A stretch of 64,000 nucleotides of DNA from contig CAVPOO010000016.1 in assembly GCA_963707015.1 (NCBI GenBank), positions 88,185 through 152,184 of the forward strand, in the 5' to 3' direction. The position numbers and the translations under genes are program-made. Source of the DNA: CAVPOO01 sp963707015 (lineage in GTDB: Bacteria > Pseudomonadota > Gammaproteobacteria > Thiohalobacterales > Thiohalobacteraceae). Below, piece after piece: positions 53,542 through 62,105 of the stretch (position 1 is the first letter of the stretch; each line of letters begins with the position of its first letter). Under the pieces are notes generated by a model that worked only from the letters and a program-made list of their open reading frames with translations, searched no databases and had not been told where the DNA came from.

Positions 53542-56500
53542 CTACAGGAAGCGGGCCAGGCGTGTCCTGATCCCGCGGAATCCTTCGGTACGCAATACCC
53601 GCAGTGCCGATCGATAACTGGCCGGGTTAGTTATATGTTCCAGCAACAGCGGCGCCTGCTGCCAACCTGTCAGGAGTGGAGATCCAGCCCGTCCCTGACC
53701 GGCCTCAACCCGCATGAATACCTCATGCCAGCACTCTGCGGCATGCACCATGGAATATTCGGTCTCGCAGAAACGCCGTGCGGCTCGCGCAATGTCAGCG
53801 CGCAGAGCCACCGACAGGGCGAGTTTGCGGACAGCCTCGCACCAGTCTGCCTCGCGGTTGGCACAAAGAAATCCGGTCTCCTGATCATGCACAACATCGT
53901 TGTAGGGCGGCACATCCGAGCATATAGCAGGGATTCCCGCGAGCGCGAAATCGAGGTATTTCACCGGGCTCTTGCAGGCACTGAAGCGGGAATCGTCCAG
54001 GGGCACAATCCCGATCGTATTGTCCAGGGTGGACAGATACGCCTTGAAACGTTCATAGTCCATATTTTCGTGCATCTGGACGTTGAAGCCGGCCTCATGC
54101 AGAAACTTCCCGGGCGGCCCGATGCCGATAATCTGGATGTTCAGTTGCGGGTCGGCCAGCAGACGCCTGAGTGCCGGTACGATGAAATCCACCCGCACGG
54201 TATCGGATGAGGCCACCAGGAGATTTACACCCGCCTGCTCGTCAGGATAATGTCTGGCCGGTTGCTGTACCGAGTACACGCAGTTGGGCACGACGAATAC
54301 GTTGGGATTATAGGCCTGCATTTCATCCTTGAGCCGACCGGTCGTCACCGTAACGGCATCCACCATGCGCAGGACCTCCTGCAGATAGGGCCGCACCTGG
54401 ACACTGTGGTCATAGCACAGCAGGAAGGGTGGCATCTCCGTCAAAAGATCATCCATATCGATGACGATACGCTTGCCCATTGTCTGCAGCGTATCGACGA
54501 GGCCCAGCACATACTTGTTGGCTTCCCTTTGCAGGACGATGGTGTCCGCCCACGCCAGATCTTCCTGCAACGGTTCGAACAGGTTGCGTATACGCACCTG
54601 CCCCCCATACTGCTGACGGAACTTCTCGAGCGGGTTGCGGATACGAATATCGCCCACCGTCCAGTCGGTCAGGGGCAACAGACCCAGGATACGCGGCGCG
54701 GCACCGGCCTTGAATCTGGCGTTGCTGACCTGCAGATCCTCCGACGCTTCGACCTTGCGGGCAAGAACGTTGTACTGGAAGACATCCTGATCGTCATCCT
54801 TGATCAAGCCAGCGGTGCTTTCCAGTAAGCGCGTGTCGAAACTGATACCGGTTTGCTCCGCTTCGAGTACCACGACATCCATACGGTGGAGGCAGTATCC
54901 CGCGCGCGTAAATGTATCCACCACGCTGTCACGGGTGAAGAATCGCAGGTGCGTGCTGTCCAGAATGCCGAAGTCGGCGTACTCCCAGCGTCCCTGTAAC
55001 AGCATCATGCGGACCGCCTTGTGCGCGATGTTGGGGATGGAGGCGGCGATGGCGCCAGCCGGTGACAGGATACGTCTGCAGTCCCTGAGTACCTGCTCCG
55101 GATCAACCAGGTGCTCGAGCACATCGCCGAAGGTTATGTAATCGAATTTGACACCACGCAGCGAATCGAGCGCCAGAAAGTCCTCCATGGTTCCGACAAA
55201 AACATGGTCAAGCCTTTGCCGGGCCCTGGCCGCGGCCTTCCGGGACATCTCCACGCCCCAGACTTCGTGACCGGCGTCTTTCAGGGCCTGACCGAAATAG
55301 CCCGATGCACAGCCGACCTCGAGTATGCGTGACCGCTGACCGCCACTGTTTTCCTGTATGAAATTGAACAGCCGGGTATGGGCATTATTGGCGACCCTGA
55401 GATCAATGACACCTTCATACATCTTGTCGTCATCGCCGGTGTCCGGTGTAACGCTCTCTGTCGGCGGCTTCTCGTCCGGCCATTCACCCAGGGCTTTTGC
55501 GAGTGCCTGGACGCCAGGGGTGAGCAGTGCCTTCGCCTTTGCGAGGTCTTCGTCCCTGGCTTTCAGCATCGCTACTGCCTGGCTGAAACCGCGATTTGCT
55601 TCATGATGGCGTTCTATTGCTTCCTGATACCGGTCTATGGATTCGCATGCCTGGAGAAAACGGGATTCGACGTCACGAAACCTGTTTTCCTCCGATTGCA
55701 GCAACGGAGAAAATAACGGGACCGCCAGCTCGAATTCGCGCCGGACAGCATCAAAGCGGTCTCTGAGGCCGGCGTCTCCCGTATCGCGGTAAGCCTGCAG
55801 TGCGGCATAGAGCTCCCGGATCCAAGGGGACAGGCCGGGCATCGCCAGCAGGTCCTCCTCGCTGTGGCGGTGATGTCGGAGCGCCGGTTCGAGAAACCGG
55901 TCGATTTCACCGCCGATGGCGTCGATGTCCCGCGGCCATTGCAGTGCCAGATCGCCCGCTATCCGCCGGACCGTGTTCCGCCAGTCATCCAGCAAGTCAT
56001 GATAGGCCACCCATGTCCGAGGTCCGGTACGGCTGTAGTACTCAGCATCGAGCATATGTTGCAGCCACAGGTTGAGCGCATGCGAAGTCGCCATTTGATC
56101 CCGGCGCGAGAGGGATGCGGCAACCTCCAGGGGATTGCGATAGATGATGACGAAGGCCGGCTGGCAGTTGAGTTGCTCGAGAATGTTCAGCCACAGCGGC
56201 AGCAAACGACACAGACGGGGATCTTTCACGCCCCACAGCTCAGCATTTCCGAATTCCCGCTCCAGCGTGTCCCGGATCGCCTGACTGACAGGCGCGATCT
56301 CAGCGGATTGCCACCAGTTATCAGGCAGCGGATACATGCTGTCCCAGCGGGATCCCAGGCTGTCCAGCAGACGGTCATGCAGCGCGACGATGTCGCTCTG
56401 CTCCCAGAACCCGCGCGCGTTCACGTCCTTGCGGGGCGCGAGGAGGCGGGCACCGAGTTCCACACCCAACAGATGCAGGACACCCGCCAGGGAAGAGGTA

Positions 56501-56559
56501 CCGCTGCGGTGCACCCCCAGGACCATCAGCGCCGTGGAATGCGGTTTCGGATCAGTCAT
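53542..56559 (-). CDS. Sulfotransferase-methyltransferase-glycosyltransferase fusion protein
   Basis: A cytosolic protein of 1005 residues with three catalytic domains. Residues 8-280 are a PAPS-dependent sulfotransferase; the 5'-phosphosulfate loop is GVHRSGTSSLAGVL (15-28) and NPLEVAASLSRRD is the 3'-phosphate-type motif. Residues 290-356 form a coiled coil (SRFLQACESIDRYQEAIERH). Residues 383-620 are a class I methyltransferase with ILEVGCASGYFGQALKDAG (about 411) and FGDVLEHLVDPEQVLRDCRR. Residues 625-985 are a GT-B glycosyltransferase with IGIGPPGKF and SPVKYLDFALAGIPAICSD. The start overlaps the restored stop of the Wzt gene by four bases. A chain-modifying or chain-capping enzyme for the exported polysaccharide is my inference. 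Confidence 0.85.
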   Translation of the reverse strand: MTDPKPHSTALMVLGVHRSGTSSLAGVLHLLGVELGARLLAPRKDVNARGFWEQSDIVALHDRLLDSLGSRWDSMYPLPDNWWQSAEIAPVSQAIRDTLEREFGNAELWGVKDPRLCRLLPLWLNILEQLNCQPAFVIIYRNPLEVAASLSRRDQMATSHALNLWLQHMLDAEYYSRTGPRTWVAYHDLLDDWRNTVRRIAGDLALQWPRDIDAIGGEIDRFLEPALRHHRHSEEDLLAMPGLSPWIRELYAALQAYRDTGDAGLRDRFDAVRREFELAVPLFSPLLQSEENRFRDVESRFLQACESIDRYQEAIERHHEANRGFSQAVAMLKARDEDLAKAKALLTPGVQALAKALGEWPDEKPPTESVTPDTGDDDKMYEGVIDLRVANNAHTRLFNFIQENSGGQRSRILEVGCASGYFGQALKDAGHEVWGVEMSRKAAARARQRLDHVFVGTMEDFLALDSLRGVKFDYITFGDVLEHLVDPEQVLRDCRRILSPAGAIAASIPNIAHKAVRMMLLQGRWEYADFGILDSTHLRFFTRDSVVDTFTRAGYCLHRMDVVVLEAEQTGISFDTRLLESTAGLIKDDDQDVFQYNVLARKVEASEDLQVSNARFKAGAAPRILGLLPLTDWTVGDIRIRNPLEKFRQQYGGQVRIRNLFEPLQEDLAWADTIVLQREANKYVLGLVDTLQTMGKRIVIDMDDLLTEMPPFLLCYDHSVQVRPYLQEVLRMVDAVTVTTGRLKDEMQAYNPNVFVVPNCVYSVQQPARHYPDEQAGVNLLVASSDTVRVDFIVPALRRLLADPQLNIQIIGIGPPGKFLHEAGFNVQMHENMDYERFKAYLSTLDNTIGIVPLDDSRFSACKSPVKYLDFALAGIPAICSDVPPYNDVVHDQETGFLCANREADWCEAVRKLALSVALRADIARAARRFCETEYSMVHAAECWHEVFMRVEAGQGRAGSPLLTGWQQAPLLLEHITNPASYRSALRVLRTEGFRGIRTRLARFL

Positions 56560-56721
56560 TCGGGCAGGGTTTCCGTTGCTGTTCGCAGCGATAGACTCGG
56601 CTCGATCAGCAGATCCACCGATCCGGTCGCCAAGGGGTATCCGCCGGGCATGACCTTGAACATCACAACGTCAATCCAGCGGTCGAGAAAGAGCTCAGTA
56701 CCGTCCACCTGGCCAACGACG
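56556..56721 (-). pseudogene. wzt: Displaced 3' end of wzt, out of frame by one base
   Basis: Read one base out of frame from 56721 down to the TGA at 56556-56558, this stretch encodes about 54 residues that continue the Wzt domain: GVVGQVDGTELFLDRWIDVV, then MFKVMPGGYPLATGSVDLL, ending TATETLPE. With it, Wzt would have 481 residues. Its TGA overlaps the ATG of the fusion protein (56557-56559), a normal coupled arrangement, which argues that this was the original end. Confidence 0.8.
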
Positions 56722-58002
56722 CCCGGCATTCAGAAAGTAGGTCCCCGGCGTGAGCAGGCACTTGAACCGGAAACGGACCTCGACGGTGCTTCCCGGTACG
56801 GGGATATCCTGACCCCGGCCGATTTCGGCGCTTGTCGCGCCGCCGAGCTCATAACCGCTCGTGGTCTTGATCAACATGCCGAAGCGGGTTCTGCGAGCCG
56901 CTTTCTCGAAACGAACCCGGTAGGTGAAAACATAATCGTGGCGCTGCACGAGCAGGTTGACCCTGTCTCCCGTCGCCGAAACGATACAGGCATCGTGGAT
57001 ATGGGCGCCGCGGTGATCGTAGCGCAGGGTGCTGCGGGGCACCATTGCCGGATCGTAAAACGCGGCTTCCTCGGTGACTGGCTGTTGCAGCGCCTCGCCG
57101 GGCTTGTCCACCGGCGCGCCGGATTGTTCCGCTCGGGCTTGCTCTTGCCTGGCCCTCAAGTCATCCCGCAGAGCGGTCACCTGTTCGGGGGGTGCGTAAA
57201 GCAGCTTTTGATACTGAGCAATCACGTCGCGTGGCAGGCCAGAAAACAACATCTCTCCCTTATCCAGCAATATCGCACTGCTGCACAGCTCGATTACCGC
57301 GGCGCTGCTGTGTGAAACGAACAGAATCGTTCCACCCTGCGCCTGAAATTGCTGGATCCGGGAGTAACACTTCCGTTGAAAGGCTTCGTCGCCGACAGCG
57401 AGCGCTTCGTCAATGACCAGGATGCTGGGTTTGACGTTGATAGCCACGGAGAAGGCAAGGCGGACAAACATGCCGCTTGAATACGTCCGCAGCGGTCGGT
57501 CGATATAGTCCGCGAGTTCCGAAAAGGCCACGATCTCGTCAAACCGCTCCTCGGTCTCCGGTCGATCAAGCCCCATGAGTGCGGCATTCAGAAAGACATT
57601 TTCCCGACCGCTGAATTCCGGATTGAAACCGGCACCCAGTTCAAGCAGTGCCGCAATCCGACCGTGCGCCCGAACCGAACCGTCCGTCGGCGTCAGAATG
57701 CCGGTAATCAGTTCGAGTAATGTTGACTTGCCTGAGCCATTGCGCCCAACTATGCCCACCGTCTCACCGGCCATGATCTCCAGAGAGACATTGCGCAGGG
57801 CCCAGTGCTCCCTGTAGTACTGCTTGCGGGATGGCGGGACGCCCCGTCTGGCAAAAAAGCCACGCAGGCGCGGCATCAGCGCCTGTTTCACACGGTCGCG
57901 AGGCCGCTCGTAGATGCGGTAGCACTTGGACAGATTGCCGGCGCGCAAGGCGATGCTTCCGAGATCTGGCGAGACGGCAGTGGCAGTGGTTACGGTCGGC
58001 AT
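56695..58002 (-). CDS. wzt: Polysaccharide ABC transporter ATP-binding protein Wzt, frameshifted near the 3' end
   Basis: The ATPase of an ABC-2 exporter for O-antigen or other surface glycans. As read it has 435 residues. Walker A is GIVGRNGSGKSTLLELI, the signature is YSSGMFVRLAF, and Walker B is ILVIDEALAVGD. A linker near residues 275-310 leads into the C-terminal beta-sandwich that, in Wzt, binds the end of the glycan. The frame ends GRRWPGGRY. Removing one base from the CCC at 56722-56724 restores family-like sequence (see next entry). The extra base is either an error in the sequence, a recent mutation, or a programmed shift; the ATPase itself is intact. Confidence 0.9.
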   Translation of the reverse strand: MPTVTTATAVSPDLGSIALRAGNLSKCYRIYERPRDRVKQALMPRLRGFFARRGVPPSRKQYYREHWALRNVSLEIMAGETVGIVGRNGSGKSTLLELITGILTPTDGSVRAHGRIAALLELGAGFNPEFSGRENVFLNAALMGLDRPETEERFDEIVAFSELADYIDRPLRTYSSGMFVRLAFSVAINVKPSILVIDEALAVGDEAFQRKCYSRIQQFQAQGGTILFVSHSSAAVIELCSSAILLDKGEMLFSGLPRDVIAQYQKLLYAPPEQVTALRDDLRARQEQARAEQSGAPVDKPGEALQQPVTEEAAFYDPAMVPRSTLRYDHRGAHIHDACIVSATGDRVNLLVQRHDYVFTYRVRFEKAARRTRFGMLIKTTSGYELGGATSAEIGRGQDIPVPGSTVEVRFRFKCLLTPGTYFLNAGRRWPGGRY

Positions 58003-58084
58003 TTACCGCGGGTAGGGGAATTCCAGCTCATGCGAGGGCGGTAGTATAAAAGGTTGGCACGATTCTCGAAAGCAATCGGCCAAA

Positions 58085-58142
58085 AATCAGAGAAAACCTC
58101 AACAGGATAATATATCTCGCTGTATTTAAGTATAATTATATG
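58085..58142. promoter_or_regulatory. AT-rich divergent promoter region between wzt and wzm
   Basis: The 288 bases between the divergent wzt and wzm genes contain no gene. A patch at about 58085-58142 is much richer in A and T than its surroundings (AATATATCTCGCTG, TATTTAAGTATAATTATATG) and holds several -10-like hexamers on both strands, including TATAAT at 58130. It probably holds promoters, possibly of an H-NS-like silenced type. Precise boxes cannot be assigned. Confidence 0.4.
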
Positions 58143-58290
58143 TCCGCCTGGCCGCGCCGGATGAGCGTCAACGCGCCGTCGGCAGCATCCCGGCAGACTT
58201 GTTCCGGGCAGTGGCCTTTGGCAGGCAGGCGGGTGGGCCCGGGTTGTTTATCATCTGCAGTCACTCCAGGGGTCGTGGTCGAGGCGTGAA

Positions 58291-59097
58291 GTGGGCATAT
58301 TAGCGGCGAAGTTCAGTGACACATGGCGGCAACGCAGCCTGATCTGGCAGTTGCTCAGGCGCGACGTGCTGGGCCGCTACAAAGGTTCTGTGCTGGGTGT
58401 TGTATGGACGCTGGTTCAGCCCTTGTTGATGCTGGCCGTGTACACCTTCGTCTTCGGTATGGTCTTCCAGAGCCGCTGGCAAGGCGCATCCGGAAACAAG
58501 CTGGAGTTCGCCGCGATCCTGTTCTCGGGTCTCCTGGTATTCAATCTGTTCGCCGAGTGCATCAACAGGGCGCCGCAGCTGGTCCTGGAGAATGCCAATT
58601 ATGTCAAGCGCGTGATATTCCCGCTGCACGTACTGGCCATCGTCATGCTCGGTTCTGCCGTGTTTCATGCGGGAATGAGTATTGCCGTATTGATGATTTT
58701 CCTGCTTTTCTCTACCGGCACCCTCGCCTGGACAATCATCCTGCTGCCGCTGGTCCTGGCGCCGCTCGTCCTGCTGGTACTCGGCCTGTCCTGGATGCTG
58801 TCGGCGTTCGGAGTGTATTTCCGCGATATTCAGCATGCGATCGGAATCTTTGTCTCGGCGCTGCTGTTCCTGAGTCCGATTTTCTATCCCGTGTCGGCGC
58901 TGCCGGCCGCGGTCCAGCCTTATATCTTTCTGAACCCCATGTCGTTCATCATCGAACAGGCCAGAGGGGTGGCAATCTGGGGGAACCTCCCCGACTGGAA
59001 CGGGTTGCTCCTGTATCTGTGCGTCAGTACGGTCATTGCCTGGCTGGGGCTGGCACTGTTCGAACGCGCGCGTCGGGGCTTTGCCGACGTCGTCTAG
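58291..59097 (+). CDS. wzm: Polysaccharide ABC transporter permease Wzm
   Basis: The membrane partner of Wzt, 268 residues with six hydrophobic segments. The ABC-2 permease features are LIWQLLRRDVLGRYKGSVLG at the N-terminal amphipathic helix, VWTLVQPLLMLAVYTFVFG, and the late FLSPIFYPVSALP with LNPMSFIIEQARG. It exports a completed, undecaprenyl-linked glycan. The start is GTG 58291 with GAGG six bases before it. It is transcribed away from wzt, whereas the two genes usually form one operon. Confidence 0.92.
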   Translation: MGILAAKFSDTWRQRSLIWQLLRRDVLGRYKGSVLGVVWTLVQPLLMLAVYTFVFGMVFQSRWQGASGNKLEFAAILFSGLLVFNLFAECINRAPQLVLENANYVKRVIFPLHVLAIVMLGSAVFHAGMSIAVLMIFLLFSTGTLAWTIILLPLVLAPLVLLVLGLSWMLSAFGVYFRDIQHAIGIFVSALLFLSPIFYPVSALPAAVQPYIFLNPMSFIIEQARGVAIWGNLPDWNGLLLYLCVSTVIAWLGLALFERARRGFADVV

Positions 59098-59133
59098 TAT
59101 GCTTTCAACGTGACAATAAGCGACGCTGACAAA

Positions 59134-59276
59134 TTAAGCTGAGTGCCAATATTTGTTGTTTATAGCCACGGAATCCGGGGAAGGACACGGGAAAAAGGCC
59201 AATGGGTGCTGGTTCTTTCCGTGTTTTTCCGTGGATTCCGTGGCCATACTGTCCTTCATCATCAGATTGAAGAAGC
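59134..59276. repeat. Dispersed palindromic repeat, family 1, copy d (reverse)
   Basis: In reverse orientation relative to copies a-c: tail TAAGCTGAGTGCCAATATTT first, then TATAGCCACGGAATCCGGGG, a loop with AATGGGTGCTGG, and TTTTTCCGTGGATTCCGTGG, ending CATCATCAGATTGAAGAAGC. It lies between the wzm stop and the end of the convergent membrane-protein gene. Confidence 0.85.
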
Positions 59277-59315
59277 CCCGCGACCGTGGACCTGGACCTG
59301 GAGCAGGACAGGAGC

Positions 59316-61634
59316 TCAGGCCAATCTCTTGCGCCGCAGGGCCTGCGATCCTCTCAAGGCTGCCGAAAAAAGCATGCCGAGAAATACCAGCAGATAAAAC
59401 ACCTGAGGAATCCAAGCCCACCAGACATAGGGGCGGAATACCAGTTTCACAGCGACGACACCAGGCGGTATCACTACGCCAAGATAGATTCCGTCAACCC
59501 GCAGGGTTCTGAGTTCGCGGCCTCCAGCGTACGCCTTCCAGGCAGCATGGTATTGCTGCCTGACCAGGACCAGCCGCTCAGCATCCGGATTGTCCAATGT
59601 CAGTTCGATCAGGTCATCGTAGTGGCTGTCTACCGTCTGGCCTATGCGTGACATGCCCGCATCCTTCGGCAGCAGCCGGGAAAGAGGCAGCGCAGTTTCC
59701 CCGGCATAGGCATGCGGGGCGAGCCGGTAGGCCGCAAGTAGCCCGTCCGATCTGTCGCAATCGGTCTGGTAAAGGAACAGTTCACCCGGGGTGTCCAGCC
59801 GATTGACAAAATTCAAATCAAGGGCCTGTCTGGATATCAACAGGCCGATGTTGGCCTGACAGATCATCGCCCTGGAGGAATCCGCTATCTCTGTGATCTC
59901 GGAAAACTGTCTTCCGTACACCTCTCTGGCCCGGGCGTTGAAGTTGGCAGCCCAGTCCTGAAAGAACCGTGACGACAGTGAGTTGTAGCTATGTATGCTG
60001 GCGATGCCCAGCATGATTTCCTGGTTGGCAGGGATCACCCGTTCACCTACCCAGGCGAGCCTCTGCCCGCTCGCCAGGTTCTCCTTTATTGTGTTCGTCA
60101 GTGGCGACTCCAGGGCGATCCGGTGCTGGGGTCTCTTCAGCACCAGCGGGGCCGAATAGAGCCATGCCGAGCCGATCACGAGGACGACCAGCAGACTGGC
60201 ACTGCCACGTCTCAGGAACAGGACCGTAGCCCCAACCAGTAGCAGTCCCCAGGCCACATATTCAAGCTCAAACGCGCTATCGGACACCCGCATCTGGTTG
60301 CCGACAAGAAAAAGTGGGAGGCCGCCCGCCAGTATCATTTCTGGCGTTGTCAGCGGCCGCGGCGCGCACTGCCTACCGGCGCCTTGCACCCGATCGACGA
60401 CATAGGCAGCTATCACGGCAAACGGGATAAAGGCGGCACCGGCGGGTATCGCCCGGGAGATCGAAAAGCCCAGATATTTCACCATGAAGACATAGACGCT
60501 GCTCCATAGCGTGGCCAGCAGACACAAGCCGGCGAAGATCAGCCACGGCCGGGTCCTGCGGTCATCCCAGCCCAGCAGGCCGGCCGTGACCAGGACCGCG
60601 TAGACGGGCGACAGACTGAGACCGTTGAACACGAAGGGATAGCTCGATCGTATCGGGTTCCCATAGACATACGCGTCCGTCAACCCGCCAAGCAATACGA
60701 AATAATCATCGAGCGATTGCAGCCGGGGAAGCACCTGCAGGAAGAACGCCGGGTCTGCCGCCAGCCGGGGCGAATCCAGCGACATGAGATAGATATCGAT
60801 ATAGGCAGGCGACGCGGCAACAACACCCAGCAGGCCCGACAGCGTGATGATCAGGACGGGCCGCGACAGCCGCTCTCCATTCCGATACCCGGTCACCAGC
60901 CGGACCCCCAGAAACAATGCCAGCAGGTAGGCGGCATAGATAGCGGTCTGCGGATATGCTGACAACAATAAGGAATAGGTGCTGAATGACAGGGCCGCAC
61001 CCCACCCCAGACCCGGCCTGTTGAATATGCGGGAAATCGACAGCAGGCTTGCGACCGTCCAGCAGATTCCCCAGTTGAACAGCGCGAAGGTGGCCCAGTA
61101 GTTCATCAGGACACCCGGCGCGAGAAAGGCGCTGCCGGTAAAACAGGCCGGGGGACCCAGGCGCAGATCCTTGAGAAAGAGGAAGGACAAGATGCCGGTG
61201 AGCACAATGGCGAGCACCGCGAGATAACTGTAGACGCTGAACGCATTATCACTGAACAGGCTGACGAGCCTGGTGACCAGCCAGCCTTCACCGATGCCGG
61301 ACAACTGGAAAACCGGCCGGCCCAATTCGACGGCAGGATTCCACAGAGACAGCCACGAACTGTGCCTGCCATTCAGGTGCCAGTACAGCTCCGGCACAAA
61401 GACGCTGGATTCATCGCTGAATTTTCTGTTCTGGATAGCCTCACGGCCAGGCGCGCCATCCTCCCTGCAGCCTTGCGCCAGATGCAGCTCGAGACAGTTG
61501 TCATGCGGATAGATAACCGCCTTGCCCGTCCATACCTGAACATAGACAGCGCCGGTCAGCCCGAGCAACAAGGCAAGGTAGGCCGTGTAGGAACCCCAGA
61601 ATCTGACGGTCCCGCAAGGCTGGCTAACCATCAT
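59316..61634 (-). CDS. YfhO-like polytopic membrane protein
   Basis: A protein of 772 residues with about twelve to fourteen hydrophobic segments in the first 500 residues, a large periplasmic domain (about 510-730) and a final membrane helix. The layout and the sequence near the end, QQYHAAWKAYAGGRELRTLR then GVVAVKLVFRPYVWWAW, match the YfhO family, which belongs to the GT-C superfamily of lipid-linked sugar transferases. In Gram-positive bacteria YfhO glycosylates lipoteichoic acid. Here, next to the Wzm/Wzt locus, it may transfer sugars from a polyprenyl carrier to the glycan. The substrate is unknown. Confidence 0.75.
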   Translation of the reverse strand: MMVSQPCGTVRFWGSYTAYLALLLGLTGAVYVQVWTGKAVIYPHDNCLELHLAQGCREDGAPGREAIQNRKFSDESSVFVPELYWHLNGRHSSWLSLWNPAVELGRPVFQLSGIGEGWLVTRLVSLFSDNAFSVYSYLAVLAIVLTGILSFLFLKDLRLGPPACFTGSAFLAPGVLMNYWATFALFNWGICWTVASLLSISRIFNRPGLGWGAALSFSTYSLLLSAYPQTAIYAAYLLALFLGVRLVTGYRNGERLSRPVLIITLSGLLGVVAASPAYIDIYLMSLDSPRLAADPAFFLQVLPRLQSLDDYFVLLGGLTDAYVYGNPIRSSYPFVFNGLSLSPVYAVLVTAGLLGWDDRRTRPWLIFAGLCLLATLWSSVYVFMVKYLGFSISRAIPAGAAFIPFAVIAAYVVDRVQGAGRQCAPRPLTTPEMILAGGLPLFLVGNQMRVSDSAFELEYVAWGLLLVGATVLFLRRGSASLLVVLVIGSAWLYSAPLVLKRPQHRIALESPLTNTIKENLASGQRLAWVGERVIPANQEIMLGIASIHSYNSLSSRFFQDWAANFNARAREVYGRQFSEITEIADSSRAMICQANIGLLISRQALDLNFVNRLDTPGELFLYQTDCDRSDGLLAAYRLAPHAYAGETALPLSRLLPKDAGMSRIGQTVDSHYDDLIELTLDNPDAERLVLVRQQYHAAWKAYAGGRELRTLRVDGIYLGVVIPPGVVAVKLVFRPYVWWAWIPQVFYLLVFLGMLFSAALRGSQALRRKRLA

Positions 61635-61866
61635 GCTGCACCCCTGACAGGACCTGTGGCGCGTCTTCGGTGACCAAAGGACATCGGTCCTGCCTGTTAA
61701 TTGCCGGGGAGGGACTACTGCTTGCGTCGAAGCAGCGACCGATTATACCCGGCGCATTGCTTACCTGCAGTCATGGGGTTGATTCGACCGGCAAGAACAG
61801 CCGTTACTGGTACTTGAGGGCAGGGCGGTCAGGCCGGGGGAGGCACTGCGCAGGCCTGGTACGCTT
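61635..61866. other. Intergenic sequence without recognisable features
   Basis: This first half of the 471-base gap between the YfhO-like gene and the secreted-protein gene shows no supported gene, RNA or repeat. The second half holds family-1 copy e and a hairpin terminator. It should contain the promoter for the YfhO-like gene, but no clear box was found. Confidence 0.5.
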
Positions 61867-61998
61867 TAGGCTGAGTGCCAGTATTTCTTGTTTATGGCCA
61901 CGGAATCCACGGAAGGACACGGAAAAAAGTCTAATGGGTGTTGGTTCTTTCCGTGTTTTTCCGTGGATTCCGTGGCCATTATCTTCGTCATCGCTGCG
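61867..61998. repeat. Dispersed palindromic repeat, family 1, copy e (reverse)
   Basis: Tail TAGGCTGAGTGCCAGTATTT, then ATGGCCACGGAATCCACGGA, the loop CTAATGGGTGTTGG, and the near-perfect inverse arm TTTTTCCGTGGATTCCGTGG. It is the most symmetrical copy in the window and closely matches copy d. The outer right flank (ATCATC...TTCAAT) found in copies b-d is only partly present. Confidence 0.85.
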
Positions 61999-62020
61999 TG
62001 CCTCGCGGCTCGACGGCACC

Positions 62021-62055
62021 ACCGCACACCGCAACTGTGGCTTTCGGTGTGCGGT
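62021..62055 (-). terminator. Hairpin terminator of the secreted-protein gene
   Basis: ACCGCACACCG (62021-62031) and CGGTGTGCGGT (62045-62055) form an 11-base perfect stem with a 13-base loop, 50 bases beyond the stop of the minus-strand gene at 62106. A similar hairpin with related sequence stands beyond the paralogous gene at 63663-63705. Confidence 0.6.
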
Positions 62056-62105
62056 AATGCCGGGCGCCGTCAGCGGTGGCGCAGGTCCCTGATCACGCTA
62101 AATCA

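Noticed and set aside
61670..62092. Plus-strand frame of 140 codons across family-1 copy e
   Set aside because: Most of it is repeat sequence; the FFPCFSVDSVAI-like peptide appears wherever this repeat is translated.
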